Shown here in pieces: positions 5,947 through 6,266 of a stretch of DNA of 6,266 nucleotides (its first letter is position 1; each line of letters starts with the position of its first letter). The notes beneath the pieces were generated by a model. That model was given only the letters and a program-made list of their open reading frames with translations. It had not been told where the DNA came from and ran no database searches. Where the stretch lies: positions 1 to 6,266 of the forward strand of contig JAIRLW010000322.1 of the NCBI GenBank assembly GCA_031259095.1. The letters are read 5' to 3'. This DNA is from Planctomycetaceae bacterium (GTDB lineage: Bacteria; Planctomycetota; Planctomycetia; Pirellulales; Thermoguttaceae). The position numbers and the translations under genes were made by a program.

Positions 5947-6266
5947 ATGAAACTATACGCTTTCACAACTTCTGAAATTTCCAAGCACAACGGTTATCTT
6001 AAAATCGGCGAAACTAACGGCGATATTGATAAACGTGTTGAGCAGGAATGTCATGAACTTAATGTTCAAAAAGAAATTGTTTGGCGTGACGCGGTGATTA
6101 CGGAACGTTCTCATATTGACAAAATGATTCACCGTTATCTGGTCAATCAAGGTTTTCCGATTCAACAATTCGATGTTACCAGTAAAGATACGGAATGGAT
6201 TAAATGTACAGTTACGGATATTGAAAAAGCGTTTGCTGTTGTCAAGCAACAACTCTACAACGATGA
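5947..6266 (+). CDS. Second gene with N-terminal GIY-YIG-like domain, 3' end beyond the window
   Basis: An open frame starts at ATG 5947 and stays open to the window end: 106 complete codons and two extra bases. The product begins MKLYAFTTSEISKHNGYLKI and is about 87% identical over its visible length to residues 1-106 of the methyltransferase gene. It keeps Y4, K19-I-G21, R30, D58 and H62. The body of the protein is not visible. The domain normally sits at the front of a larger protein, so the rest could be another methyltransferase, an SF2 helicase or a stand-alone nuclease. It lies 82 bases after the TOPRIM stop on the same strand and has no Shine-Dalgarno. The mainly silent differences from copy A argue that it is a real, selected coding region rather than a decayed fragment. 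Confidence 0.85.
   Translation, partial: MKLYAFTTSEISKHNGYLKIGETNGDIDKRVEQECHELNVQKEIVWRDAVITERSHIDKMIHRYLVNQGFPIQQFDVTSKDTEWIKCTVTDIEKAFAVVKQQLYND
5947..6266 (+). repeat. Direct repeat copy B: GIY-YIG-like module coding segment
   Basis: Gap-free partner of 1060-1379, offset by 4887 bases in the same orientation. Divergence is uneven: 3 residue changes in the first 70 residues but 11 in residues 71-106, in the region that leads into the next domain. The homology runs to the last base of the window, so its true end is unknown. Confidence 0.95.

Overview
The window is about 6.3 kb of moderately AT-rich bacterial DNA. All its supported genes lie on the + strand, closely packed and apparently co-transcribed. 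The content is that of a restriction-modification or defence island. None of the four visible gene starts has a convincing Shine-Dalgarno sequence, and the DNA just upstream of each is A/T-rich. That fits Bacteroidota/FCB-type bacteria, but the sequence does not identify the host. The window holds no rRNA, tRNA, CRISPR array or transposase.

Layout: (1) 1-1017 is the C-terminal third or so of a type III-like helicase-nuclease of the BPTD_3080 kind, ending in a PD-(D/E)xK nuclease (D271, E285, K287). (2) 1060-4038 is a 992-aa Eco57I/type IIG-like adenine methyltransferase. Its N-terminus is a GIY-YIG-like (T5orf172/MUG113-type) domain in place of the PD-(D/E)xK nuclease usual in type IIG/IIL enzymes. 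(3) 4162-5268 is an ABC/SMC-like (AAA_15/AAA_21) ATPase. (4) 5265-5864 overlaps it by ATGA and encodes a small DUF4276/RloB-like TOPRIM protein. (5) 5947-6266 is the start of another gene that runs off the window. Its 106 visible residues are a second copy, about 87% identical, of the GIY-YIG-like domain of gene 2.

Proposed working (inference): the methyltransferase marks self DNA, and the upstream helicase-nuclease cuts unmodified DNA. The ATPase-TOPRIM pair sits inside the R-M locus as an add-on effector, comparable in layout to RloA/RloB, AbiL or PARIS (AriA/AriB). The two GIY-YIG-like modules may be an extra nuclease or a DNA-recognition/docking tag shared by two proteins of the same system. 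The most distinctive features are this shared N-terminal module, the GIY-YIG/methyltransferase fusion, and the ATPase-TOPRIM pair enclosed between the two copies of the module.
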